A DNA stretch of 64,000 nucleotides from Triops longicaudatus (taxonomy: Eukaryota > Arthropoda > Branchiopoda > Notostraca > Triopsidae): assembly GCA_022885665.1 (NCBI GenBank), contig JAGQDJ010000286.1:62001-126000 (forward strand). Direction: 5' to 3'. Position 1 is the first letter of the stretch. Each line of letters starts with the position of its first letter. The notes under the pieces are model-generated. The model was not told where the DNA came from, ran no database searches, and saw nothing but the letters and a program-made list of their open reading frames with translations. Positions 25,363-38,400 of this stretch are shown here, piece after piece. A program made the translations under genes and the position numbers.

Positions 25363-27213
25363 ATGCCTCGCATACCTATTTTAAACATGGAGTACGTAGA
25401 GGCCAAGGAGCTCTTTCTCCAGCGTGTGCAAGAACCGCATATGCAAAGGAAGCTCGTCTTGGTCATCGTATCCATCGCCCTCTTGCTGGACAATATGCTT
25501 TACATGGTTATCGTGCCGATCATTCCCGATTATTTAAGAAGGTTGGGAGCCTGGGATACGCACATGGAAGGCGGGGAGTACGTAACGGAGCCGAACCGTT
25601 GGCACGTGAACGCCACTGGGAATTACAGTGTGGCAAGTAACAAATCTGCTCACTTAATTAATGGCGTGGTAGTGTACGAGAACGAAGACTCCGCCATTGG
25701 AGTGCTGTTCGCCTCCAAGGCTATCGTACAATTGATGATCAACCCGTTCTCTGGCGCGCTCATTGACCGCGTTGGCTACGAGTTGCCCATGATGATCGGC
25801 TTGGCTATCATGTTCTTCTCTACCGCGGTTTTCGCCTGCGGTCGCAGCTACGGCATCCTGTTCTTCGCCCGTTCCCTGCAGGGCGTGGGCTCGGCCTTCG
25901 CCGACACCTCGGGCTTAGCCATGATAGCCGACAGGTTTACCGAAGAAAGCGAGCGAACCAAGGCGCTGGGTATCGCTTTGGCTTTCATTTCCTTCGGCTG
26001 CCTGGTGGCGCCTCCGTTCGGTGGCTTGCTGTACGAATTTGCGGGCAAAGAGTTCCCTTTTTTGGTCCTTTCCCTTGTCTGCCTAGCCGACGGATTTATG
26101 CTGCGACTGGTCATGAAACCATACGGCATGGTACAGCTTAAAGAAGCCATGAGCAATGCTGGCAATTATCAACACAGCCAACCTGTAGGTACCCCAATCT
26201 GGCGACTGCTGATGGACCCTTACATTGCAGTTTGCGCCGGAGCTCTGATGATGTCCAACGTTTCCCTGGCCTTTTTGGAACCCACAATTTCCGTGTGGAT
26301 GATGGATAACATGGACGTGAAGCAATGGCAATTAGGTATGATCTGGCTTCCGGCCTTTGTTCCCCACGTGGCCGGTGTTGTGGTCACCGTCAAAATGGCG
26401 CGACAGTACCCACAGTATCAATGGGCTATGGCCGCAGGCGGTCTGGCCTTGGAAGGACTTTGCTGCCTCATAGTACCCTTTGCGCGGTCCTACTGGGTTC
26501 TAATGATTCCCATTTGTGGTATCTGCTTCGGTATAGCGTTAATTGACACCGCACTTCTGCCCATGTTGGGCTACTTGGTTGACGTGCGTTATGTCTCCGT
26601 ATACGGCAGTATCTACGCCATTGCGGATATTTCCTATTCCATGGCTTACGCCATCGGTCCTATCATTGCCGGTGGTGTGGTCGAATCTATTGGCTTCTTG
26701 GCCTTGAACATCGGCATTGCCGTATCCAACTTATTGTATTGCCCCATCCTCATGTTCCTGCGCCACATTTATGACTACAAACCTTTTGAAGATGATGAAG
26801 CCAACGTGCTCATGTCGGACCCTCCTGAGAAGCAGTACCAAACCTATACGCTGCAAGATACCACCAGCCCGGTACCCATTTCTCAGGAAAAGAAAAGCCA
26901 TCTAGAATACGGCAAGCCTAATAGTATGAACGGCCGGTATACGTCAGATTACAATCCTTACGAAGAAACCAACGTCGATCAGGGCCAAGGCGAGAATGGC
27001 TACGCCAACTTTGCCGATTTCAACAGCCACACGAGTTACGAAGCGTCCAAACCTTCAAGGACCGCCCCACCACCACCACGACCAGCTTTGCCTCAACACA
27101 TTGCCATGAACCCTTTATCCAAGCCACAATCAGAATCGCAGCGTAATGGTAGTTGGTACAAACCCGAAGACGAGTACAACGCGCCTCGAAGTGATACAAA
27201 TCCTTTCCGATAG
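25363..27213 (+). CDS. VAChT: vesicular acetylcholine transporter
   Basis: Single-exon CDS of 616 residues. It is a proton-antiport carrier of the major facilitator superfamily that loads acetylcholine into synaptic vesicles. The start is the first ATG after an in-frame TGA at about 25297; the frame also opens at a GTG at 25303, which is not used. TM1 (about 30-58) holds the family signature LLLDNMLYMVIVPIIPDYL with Asp43. The following lumenal loop has three Asn-glycosylation sequons (NAT, NYS, NKS). About twelve hydrophobic segments follow, including GALIDRVGYELPM, the TM10 motif LIDTALLPMLGYLVDVRYVS and the TM11 motif IYAIADISYSMAYAIGPI, which carry the Asp residues required for transport in the family. 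The cytosolic tail has EANVLMSDPPEKQYQTY, the usual trafficking region, with Val-Leu where many relatives have a dileucine. Being intronless and just upstream of ChAT on the same strand is the classical arrangement. Confidence 0.97.
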   Translation: MPRIPILNMEYVEAKELFLQRVQEPHMQRKLVLVIVSIALLLDNMLYMVIVPIIPDYLRRLGAWDTHMEGGEYVTEPNRWHVNATGNYSVASNKSAHLINGVVVYENEDSAIGVLFASKAIVQLMINPFSGALIDRVGYELPMMIGLAIMFFSTAVFACGRSYGILFFARSLQGVGSAFADTSGLAMIADRFTEESERTKALGIALAFISFGCLVAPPFGGLLYEFAGKEFPFLVLSLVCLADGFMLRLVMKPYGMVQLKEAMSNAGNYQHSQPVGTPIWRLLMDPYIAVCAGALMMSNVSLAFLEPTISVWMMDNMDVKQWQLGMIWLPAFVPHVAGVVVTVKMARQYPQYQWAMAAGGLALEGLCCLIVPFARSYWVLMIPICGICFGIALIDTALLPMLGYLVDVRYVSVYGSIYAIADISYSMAYAIGPIIAGGVVESIGFLALNIGIAVSNLLYCPILMFLRHIYDYKPFEDDEANVLMSDPPEKQYQTYTLQDTTSPVPISQEKKSHLEYGKPNSMNGRYTSDYNPYEETNVDQGQGENGYANFADFNSHTSYEASKPSRTAPPPPRPALPQHIAMNPLSKPQSESQRNGSWYKPEDEYNAPRSDTNPFR

Positions 27214-30200
27214 AACCCGAATACAAACCTCCTTAAAAATCCTTGTATCTCGAAAATTTCCGCCTGCCAATCTCCTGAGATGTATCTCTTTCCCTATACA
27301 ATTTTCTTCGACTCTGACTGTTCCACCCTGTTTGATTTCCATCTTCGTTTTCATTTCTTCATGCCCGTCCTATGCAAATGTCAACAGCTTTGAGTGTAAG
27401 CTCCAATCCTGTTGCCCTTGCCAACCAGTTAATACCTTATAAAATTTTCACACCTAATTTACAAAAGAAGAGCATTACAAGGGGGACGTGGGGGAGAAAA
27501 GGGTAATGGGCTCTGCTCCCCAATGCCCGCGGACGTTTCTTGAAGCAAGTGTAACATGCAATAAGTTAACAATTTTGTCTCTCTGCTGCTGAATGAATGG
27601 TTTCATTCCTCAATATCGATGAAACTCGTCTTTGTGTCAGTTTTCCATTAATTTTGTAACATTTATTTATTTATTTTTTTGCACACGGGAAAATTGTTTG
27701 ACCCCATGTCTTCAATTTTTATTTATCAAAGAATGTAACTGTACATACGAGTTTTTTGCTAGGGTCATATCATTTCATTAGCTCTATCAAACAATGGTAT
27801 CATTCCAGCTGCGGTAAGACAAAAAAAGAGTTGATGTATATGTAAATTTATTTATCCTACGAAAAAGAGAGGGCCAGGGCCTATAGTGCAATGGTGCAAA
27901 TATAACGAAGATTAGCGGTCACAGTTTTTCTTCTCCTGAACGAAGAAACGCCGACGTTAGTTCTTTCTTTCTCTCTCTCTCTCCCATTCACTAATGTGTT
28001 CCTAGAATTTTAGGTTTGCTATTGTGTGTTTTCATTATAAGAACGGACCTGTCACCCCAGTCCAGCCCTTTAACCCTTCAATCCTTCCAGACCTACTACA
28101 GCTTCAACGGAGACTTGTGTATATAAAATACATATTAATGTTGACAATTTCTCTCTTGCAATTAACACGGAGAAAAAACTCCTACCCCACACGACTTTAC
28201 GTAGTGTACTGTATGGTATAACACAAGGGTTTCGAAACGTACAAAAACTAAGAATTATTCTCACACGAGTGGTAAGAAATCCAAGCCTCGGGACACATAG
28301 GGTAAGAACGAGCAACGAACAGAAATTGCCTAATTTCCTTCACAGAGCGCTTTTTTTTTTACTCTAAGCCCATGTTCTTTGATCTGTTGATAGGTGCCCA
28401 TAATAACAATTCTTTCTTGGTACCAGTTGCAGGGAGTAAAACCTACCTACAATCTTTGATACGTTATTCGTCGCACCCTCAGCATGTGAACGCTAAGCCC
28501 CCCGGTGCCTTAAGCCTTGGGCAAATCGTCTAGGATCAAGTGGGATCTAGTCACATAGTCAATGACATGCTAATGTCAAATCCCCCGATTTCTCTCCTCC
28601 GCCTTCACCAACGTCGTGTACCAAACTATTAGTCCAACCACGCTGTTCTCGAAAGGGTCGCGCTACTTTTCGATCTCTTCCACCTTTCACATCTGATCTT
28701 TCAAGACCAAACAAGCGAACCTGGTTTAGTTTTCTTCAACGGTACTTTGAATCATTACCGACTCCAGACAGACTAATGAGGGGCGTATCACATTTCCTCG
28801 TTATAGGAGAAAAAGCGCCAAGTTACGCGCTGTCAACATGACGCGTTTTAACGCTGGATTTGACATTACATGTCGCTACAACAACTCCAATTCCCCCTGC
28901 TTCACTATGCATTACTTGCATCAACCCAACTTTGGACTTCAAGAGTTCTCCATAACTACATGTCTAAAAGTACGCCCCTACTAGGAGCATAGGGACCCAT
29001 CCCTATGCTAATCATGAAGATATCCAAGGGCGAAAACCAGGGCGCTCGGCCGCACCAAGCTTGCCTTAACCCCCTGATTAAGCTAACGAGCTTCCGTCCC
29101 CCCTCCGTCTTTCTTGCATCTTGCTCTCTCTGGTTTCCTTTTAACTTACTTTTTTTCACCCTATGCATCTCACCCAGAAACCTTTCTGACACTTTTCCCA
29201 CCTCCGAAAAAAGCTTGCACCGCCAATTTAAGGATCGAAGATCTTTGTTTCTAACCTTTAACCGAGTAGGGTTTCTAGATCCCTAAATCGTCCAACATCA
29301 AATGCCACACATTCAAGTAAATAGAGAAGAGCATGTAATACCATAAACAGAGAAGGCAGCAACCGGGGCCGCTGGAATTCCCAGGTGACGCTAAAAGCGA
29401 ATGTGTTCATCTTCTTTCTACTTATTTTTTCCCTCCGTGCTTCTTCTTCCTCTCGTGAAAGTACCTTTTCCAGCTCTACTGCAGTTCCAACGCCTTTATT
29501 TCTACGAGATAGATCTGGCACTATTTCCCTTGATACTAAGCCCTCGTCTGCCATAAAATACTTCAGACACGACACATTTCTCTCTCTTTTCCTTCAACCG
29601 CTATTAATGTTTCCTTCCGACACTAACGTTGGGGTGGAGAACCACCAACCCACGACACCTTTGAAAGCAACCTTTTTTTCTTGTATTTTTGCCGAGTCTA
29701 CCGTTCTTACAGTCTGTGGAAGAAACACGTAGCAAAGGCGGAGGGTGAAAAAACCTTAACGCCTTGGACGACAATGACTTAATTGACCCCACACCCCCAA
29801 AAGTAACGTGGCAAGGGTACTTCAAATGAGGCAATCCATATTGACATGGGGATAGGGGGAGAGCGTAAGAGCACCCAAGGAAGGTCTCCCTATGTGTATG
29901 TGTTGCCATTCTGGTTTGCCGTGTCAGAGCAATTTACTTCAGCAATGCAGCGCAACAGCGCTTTGCCGAATTTTGTCTCCCTTTACTTTTCGGGTGTCAA
30001 CAGACATCCACGAGTACGAAAGGAACTACGTGAACAGACTCACCAAGCTCCTATTTTGCTTATACCACGTATTGGTACTCTAAAGATCTTCTGCAAATAT
30101 TCTCTCCGTTCTTCCCATGATTCAGCTCGTTTTGTATTCTTCTTTCGTAGGTCCCTGTTATTGAAAAGTAGCATTAATTGACGGGTTTTATTTTCATCTC

Positions 30201-32426
30201 TCTTACTTTTTGCTTCAACTAATAGGGAGTCAACACTGGGGTAGTAGTTTAGGGATAATATATAGGCCTGGGGGTTCATCAGTCTTGCTGCGTGCCCTAT
30301 AATAAACACAGTGCCTCACGGCGCATCCCCCGTCAGTTAGCAGCAGGCAAGAAGGAAAAGATCCCAAGTGTGGGCTGATGAAATATGATGGCTTCATCAA
30401 AAATGCATCCTTCATCTTAGAGTACGCAAGATCGTTTCCGCCTAAGCGTGACTGACGGGCATAGAATAATGTAAAGCTACCCAGTGTACTAACCTGGTAC
30501 CATCTTTGTTGCTTCCCAGTAGTGGATATAAATTATACTCGCTCTGATACCTCCAACACTAAGTCCTACTGCTTTATGAATAATTTAGATTTCCACAGGT
30601 TTTTCTGTAAAGCTCGGAAACACGTTCAAAGCGAGGATTCAACGAATGGGAGGTTAGGTAAACGGTTACGTGTTAAGTGTGTCCAAAACTGAGGGGAAAA
30701 CTAACAACTAGAAACTGGAGAACTAGCTCTTATCCCCTAAAAGGGGCAACAAGAACACTAGCTCAGGGAGAGTTCATGGAAAGAAACTGTGCTAAAGCAA
30801 ACAAGTACAATTTTATTCCGATTTTACAACGCTGATAATCTCAACAGCCGTGACACAGTTTTTCTTCACAAATGGTATTGTTTAACGTTAATTTTATGCA
30901 GATTTAGGCCGCAACTCATGGAAAGGGTGAGTTTGTCTCGTCAAGTTTCTTAAGCGCAAAATTAACGTGCAGAAAATAAAGTCTTATTCAACCTCTATTA
31001 AATCGCGTGCTTGGGTCTCTGAGCACCATTTTAATGTATTAAATCTGTATATCGACTCTTGTCAATTATCCAAATTGTCAACTGCCTTTCAATGTTTGAG
31101 TGTGTTTGTCATCTTTTGTTTGAACACACTATTCCCTTTTTAAATTTCTAGAAACAAATTTTTGTCCTTTTTATAGCATAGGTTTTATACTAATTCCTTT
31201 GAAGGTAGTAAATGCTTAGAAATATGCATTACAGCTGTGCCTTCCAACAGGACGCAATGCTTAAATGCAACAGTTGCGAAAATCTCCCGAGAAAACTTCT
31301 TGAATGAGCAAGAGTTCAATAAGCTGCTAACACATATTGTGAATAAAAATTTCGTAATCTTTGCTCGGAGACAAGTGAAAGCTGTAAATCAATTCTGGAA
31401 ATCTAAAATTTGTCATGCTGAATGCAGTTTTTAGTGAAAATATGTACACTACAAATTTCTAGCGTCCGCATACTAGTCTGCGTGAAAGCGTGCAATAATT
31501 ACGAGTGTCCTCTTCTTATCCAAATATTTCCTTTCTGAGTTTTCGAAGGTTGTTTAAATTGCACTGTAAGCTTATTTGTTGGACAGTAGTTAAAAATTGC
31601 TTGTGGAATAACTTGTACAGACCTAGACAAACTATCCTTCCTCCATGATCAGTATCATTAATTAGTTCATCTAGAAACTGTATGCACTAAGAGATGAAAA
31701 GTTGAAAACGTTTGAGCTCCAAGGTTTTCCGCTTGATTTTTCTATGTGGAAAAACTACACCCTAATTTTGTCTGCAAAAGGTAGCAGCGAACAACACTTG
31801 TTTCGTTCAGTTTCGCAAATAAAGCGGACTGGACAATCGGTTAAGTCGCTTTACGTCGTTTTCTCCTTCTGAGAAACAAACCTTGTGCACGATTAGAACA
31901 GGGCTTGCGCAAAACTGTATCGCACCAAACAAGAGCATATGCACTTCTAGAACACTAAAGTTCCCATTTTCGCTCGGTAAGCCGCTTGCATCAGTTTTCG
32001 AAGACAAATGTGTACTTTTGCAATGTAACCAATGGTTGATTGCACCCATCGAGTCTTTGAAGCCATGTATTAGCAAGCAAGTAATGTTTGCAGAAGGCAA
32101 ATTGCGCCTCTTTGAACGTTTTTCTGAACCTGATGTTTTTGGCTCTTTTAATCTTCTTAATGAAAAAATCAAGACACCATAGGAAGAGGGACTTGAATTT
32201 AAAGAACGAAACGGGGCTCTATATGTGAAAATAGTTACAGACAGCTTGAGAACTTCTACAAAATTATCTCAAGTTGCAGTTGCCCGTTCCTTTGCGACAT
32301 GAAAAACCTCAAGCGAGTCGAAAGAAATGGGGAAAAAATCCCCGAGAAGAAGAATGAAAAAAAAAACGATTTTCTTGATTGCCTCGTAACTTGATTTCTC
32401 TTTGTTCTGTTGTGCCTACTCTACAG
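27214..32426. other. VAChT 3' flank and region before first ChAT coding exon
   Basis: About 5.2 kb without supported coding sequence, presumably the intron of the long ChAT transcript plus the VAChT 3' untranslated region. A frame at 29385-29732 looks like a signal peptide plus Ser-rich chain but starts at GTG and has no other support. I see no clear repeat. Confidence 0.4.
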
Positions 32427-35400
32427 ACTTGGTCCCCAGAAAATTGCCCGTGGTTATTGGGGCTTCTCGGGCTTTGATTCGGCGTCGGATTCAGCCTAGT
32501 GTTTGGTACCGACTTTCAATGAACTCCTTGGCTAGAGCCAATATGAGCACTAACAGCAACTACCAAGTAAGTAAGATGAACCTTATTGACTGACTCGCAC
32601 CAAGACCACCATTACCTAGTCCCCGCACACCTGCCAGGTTTCCTTTTTATCTCACCAAATCTCCATTCCCTCTTTTCCCTCTCCTTGCCAGAGAAACACA
32701 GACGCTCAATACATCCGAGAAGTACAATGAGCCTTGTGACCATAATTCTTAAGTTTATTTCTCTAAATTCAATTTTACTCAACCTTTGGTGGACTTACCC
32801 GATAAGAGGATTTCAAACCACAGAATCTTAGCTGCATTCACAAATTTAACAATACACCATTTACACACTCAACAACCTGGCGCCTGCTTCGTATGCGGCC
32901 TGTTTGCATGACAAATTGCCTTTCCTTAATCAAATACGCGGTGCGAATGCTAGCTATTCCAGCCTAGCGAAAACTAGAATTGCAAACATGTCGTTAATGT
33001 CGACTTGGGATGTCTTTTATAGTTTACAGCTTTTTGCCCAGCTTGTCGCAGAAATGAGTCCTTTGACATTCACAACGGTAGGTCAAGACTGTTTCTGTCA
33101 GATGTCATAAACAGACATATGTAAAAAGAAATGGACAACTTACAACGAGGTACCTACGCAAGTAGAGCTACGACAACCTGAAGTCCAATACTGTTGTTTT
33201 GACTCTTTTTTTCTTCCCTTTGTCATAAAAAGCAATCTCTTCATGCGCTAGCGAATTCACATTCCTAGAGCAAGGCAACTTCCTGTAGAGGTGGCAAGGA
33301 AAGAATAACCTGGAAAAGAAAGAGCGAAAGAAGAACACATGAGTTGTTCTCTAGGGAACCGACACGTTAACTTCGTTACCTGGCTCTACTCTACGAGGGA
33401 AAGAGGGTGAAAGGGGGTGGAGGAAGTGCAGACAAGTCGTAAGCATAAGCAATGAGGCTGTGACATTTTCATCGACCCGTTCCACAACTCGCTGAATCAT
33501 TGCACCTCACAGAATGTCTCTCCTTGACAAACAAAATTTGTCGGAGCTTTGGAAGCCTGCATCTCATTTGTCATCTATACAAAAGTTATATCAGTAATCG
33601 TTAAGATGTTCACAGAAGTTACCTCCATGTTCAGCAACCATGCTAACAAAAGTTAGCTTTGGATCTAGCAACTTGGGCATGACATGTTTAGTATGGAATG
33701 TTTAGTAAAATTAACGAATCGCGTCCATTTTCTCTTCCTATCGCTCGAATCCTCTGTAAATGTTGCCCGTGTTCGTCACGCGGGTCACGTATCAACGCTT
33801 GAAGCCAATGATTTCCCGAAAGTTACTGGTGCGAGATAGACGAAGGGAACATGTTTCGCTGCCCCAAAACTAAAGCTAATAAATAGTCCAAGACACAAGA
33901 CCAAGGAAGAGGGGACGAAAAATAGGAAGGCAACTGAGAAAAAAAAATCGACGAACTACCTTTGTCGACAGGAAATATTAGGCTTAACAAGGATAAATTG
34001 TGGAGGATAAAGGACTAAGCCTACACTGAAGTTACGATTTCCCTTGACAAAGACTACGACCACCAACGACAACGAAAAAACAACACAAAAACACGACAGC
34101 TTCTTTCCGGAATTAGAAGACAAGGAATAATAACAATGCTTGCACCTCTTTCACAATGAAAAGTGAAAATTCAGTGGTACTCTGTTTCAGGAAAGCATTG
34201 TACAGTGAACAACTTGTATAACGAACTCGCGTGTGGGTAAAAAAAAATCATCCGCACAACGAGTTCTGCCTCTTGCAACGAACCGCTTAAGGTGAGCAAA
34301 AAGTCTTAAAAAAATTGGTAGTTACGTTTCCCAGTGTGCAAGCATGCATTACAGTCGAGAACTTGGCTTCCCCCGCCAGTCAGCTGCTAAGAAATAGCCT
34401 GCTTGCGTATCTCTATTTCATTATCTAGTTTTTTATTTATATATTTTTTATGTTTTTATTATAAGTGTTGCTTAAATGGTACCAGAGAATTCTGGTAAGA
34501 AGAAGAACAAAAAGAGATTTCTTCCGACAAAGAGGTGGAAGAGCGAACAGATTCCCGTATGCTTCCCGCAGACGTAAACGAATTTATTACGAAATGGGAG
34601 GAAATTCAAGCCCAAGCAAAAATGTAGCATCCAAATCAGGTTGGGCAAACAGAAGTTGAGACATATTCAACGACAATGCATTGCATTTCTCCAAAACGGT
34701 ATTAAAGAGACAAAAGCAAGCCACATTAGACGGATTCTTGCAATCAATGCCGGACATGAAAACCAAGGCTGATATGTAAGAGGTAAAATCGTCTAAGATT
34801 TATGTAACTTTGAGTTATGGCCTCGGGATGCCATTAAATTGAATAAAACTGACTACTACGTGTTTGAAATGTATATTTTGACAGTCAGTATATTTTTAGC
34901 ATTGTTTTCCCATTTTTAAATCAAATACATCAGGCTTCGGTCCGGGATCAGGAACGGATTAAATGACTTCCATTGAATCTTATGGAAAATTGCGTTTCTT
35001 ATTTCTTATAACGAACACTTCTTACACCGAACGCCGTCCAGGAACGGATTAGGTTCGTAAAACGGATATCGCTACAGTAAGAAATAACTGAACAATAATT
35101 TTAGTAACAAATTTCTCTAATATAAGGTATGTATGAATATAGTATTTAAAGGAGTCACAGAAATTTCGTGAAGTGGCCCATCGAATTTCTTTCTCAGAGT
35201 TTTGATTTTTTTTCACGTGGTTTTATTAATGTGCATTTTTTCTATATAATTGCTTTTTTGGGGAGGTAGCGCTACCATTTGTCACATTCATCTTCGATCA
35301 CAAAGGCATGGCAGGGTAAAAGGAACAAAATCAGAACTGCATTACTGCAAACAACAGCCAAGTGAGGCATTTTGTACGGCGAACTGCACGTGACATGCGG

Positions 35401-38400
35401 CTGGCTCGACAATACAGCAATTAAGATAACTACTGCTCTATGGTGCAGTGAATGTTCCGTGTACATATTTTCGGAATATGATGATCGGAAGAGTTCCCAA
35501 ACGGGATTTACTGTACGTTATTTAGCTACTAGGTCCTGTCTTTTTTTATTTCGTTCTTTTTTCTGTAACGGGAAAAAATTGAGAATTAAATCAGATAAGT
35601 TCGTTAGGCGCATTTCAATTATTCAAACTAACCAGCGCCTGCAATAGGTGCAAGTCTACATGGGATATTCCAATAAAAACGCAAGAAGTATGGAACTTCA
35701 AGAAGTTAACTACGTGAAAAACAGAGATAGCTACTAAACCGCCTATGATGTACCAAGTATTCCAAAACCCCGCGTATTATTTATTACTGACAGCAATATA
35801 AAGTAGTTTAAGGCAGGACTATCTATCACTGTTAGCATTCGCGAATTTTGATGAACATGAATTCAATTCACGAAAATTCTAGCAAATTGGAAGTTTGTCT
35901 AAAATATACATACCTTTTACTACTTACTGAATTTTAGCCCGAATCCTTTGTCTTCGAATAAAGAACTGTTTTTTCACCGTCTTCGATTATTAATATAATG
36001 TACTTCTACTGGAAGATTGATACCGTTTTGAGCTTGATGTCGTTTTGCAGCACGTCCTAGCAGTTCAGACACCAAAGCTATGCGAAAGAATATCCATCTC
36101 TTAAATACTGTAGTTGGAAGAAGTCAAATCACATTTCGTTATTTTCGCCTGGCAGACATTTATTATCCCTGTCCTTTCCCCTTTTTTCCAATACATTCAG
36201 ATCTTGAACGAATTGTAATTGCACTGTATTTTCGTTTTTATTTTTAAAAATTGTTCCGATTCTGACTGTGTTGGTGAATTTAACGAATAAAAGTAAGTGA
36301 ATATGGTAGCGCACTACTAAAAAGGATAAAACACTGTTTAACCCGCTCAGTGTGAAACAGAATGTGAAATGTACTCGCAGAAGTAGACATCCCGCATCCA
36401 CAACATGATTTAACGAGCTTTAACAGGCTTCTTTTTTTTAACAAGTGGCATGATTTGATAAAGTGGCGATTTGCACGGTTATATGTACGTGTCATGTTAT
36501 TAGACATCAATAAGCGCAATGTCTTAGTTTAATACCGGCCTAAGCTCTAATCTATTTACGGACTCACAAATTACAACGGTACAATTTCTGATAAAGAATA
36601 CCTACAAGGCAGTAAAGCTTGGATTATCCTAAACTGCGTGAAAACTTACAAGAAATATTCAAAATATATTTCCTCGACTAGAAGAACTATACCAGCGCGA
36701 CCTAACTGAAACTTTATTATTTGAACACGGCGTTCATTTTAGAGCACCAAACGCCACCTGTTAAGCGAAGACTTAACAATTGTGTCAAGTCACTAATTCG
36801 AAATTTGAACTCCCACGGATAAGCCTCTAGTAAAGTAATAGTTCACTTTTCGAGACTTATGTTTACCTAACCCAGGACAATTAAATCGACTGTTGACTAT
36901 TTTTCCTTTGCACAGGTTTCCACGTGCTTTTACATCAAGTGGGAGAGAGTAGAATTATATGATTCCAAAACGAAGCGAACTTTTAAGCCCTTGCCTTCAT
37001 CTCGTGTTAACTTCGACATCGTATATTTCTACATTAATATTATTATACTTTTTACAGTGTTTATGTAATACTGTATGCTTTAGAATAGTTATTCAACTGA
37101 TAAGAAATATAGAGCAATGTTAATCTGCAGATTTCGTGGGCAAAGCTACCTTGTATTTGACATTTTCCGCCAGATCGTTTTTCGGGTTTTAACATAAGTA
37201 TTGCCTACAAATAAATGCACTGCACACAAAATAGTGTACCGAAGCAATGGAGTCGAAGTGATCATATTTGAATTTTTTCCTGCTAAAAGTTAGGATTGAA
37301 TCAGTGTTTCATTCAAATTAAACAACGTGGGGAATGCAATGCAGTATAATTCGTAAAAATTCGCTCTGAAGTACATGTTCTTGGGTTTTCTTTTATTTCT
37401 GACCATAGGCTTCACGATGTTTATCGAAATTACCAGTACCAGCGTTGGGTCAGACTTTCAAATATTATTTGGAAGCCGTAAAAGTAGCTGCTCCTGACAG
37501 CTTCAGTCAAGTTGCTCAATGGGTAAAGGAAGACTGGCTAGACGATCAAAATGGCATTGGTGGTCAACTACAAGATTTTATTGTGAAGCGTAGCGAAGAA
37601 CGAGACAACTGGGTACTAGCGATATCAGAATATCTTTCCTGCAAAATCGTAACTTATCGTCATTCTAGGCTTACGATTGGTGGATGGACGACATGTATCT
37701 GACAAACCCTATCCCCTTACCAGTAAATTCCAATCCTGGCATGGTGTTCCCTTACCCAACGAACGGAATTAACGGGTTTACGCACTCAATTGCACGATTT
37801 ATAGAAGGAATTTTGGACTACAAACACCTGATAGACAGGTATGTAACTTACTACTTTTTTATACGAAATTCTTAAAAGAGTGAAACCCGAAACTTCCGAT
37901 GTACGGTTTACAACAGGGGCCTTTTGCCGCAAGATCTTGCCACCTCTAGAGAAAAGGGGCAGCCTCTCTGCATGCAGCAATACCAGCGTTTGTTCACCGT
38001 TTGTCGTATCGCATACACGGATAAAGACCACCAACAATTCACTCCCGCTGGTCCTGACGAACACATCATCGTGGCCTACAAAAACCAGGTCTTTTTGTGG
38101 ATCTTCTTAGTATTCTAGCTTTTGTGTGCTTGCTTGCTTGAGCTTGGCGAAAATTGAGGAACAAGGTGTGCTTTTAATGTTTCCAAGCTCGCTGTCGCGA
38201 GTTACTGGGAACACGGTACATGGAAAATCGATACAGACCTGAAGTCAACTCATCTTATTCAGTTCTGGAAGTTGGATGTAAAAAGAGGCGGTAAAAGACT
38301 GTCCCTGAATAAGATATGGGCTCAACTTGACTACATCTACCGTGACGCGACAACGAAGGTGGAGGGAGATGGTTCTCCGCAGCCTCCGGTTGGGATCTTT

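Noticed and set aside
25275..27226. Minus-strand and off-frame ORFs across VAChT
   Set aside because: Shadows of the VAChT coding frame.
29385..29732. 115-codon frame with a signal-peptide-like start
   Set aside because: The start is GTG, not ATG; no supporting structure was found.
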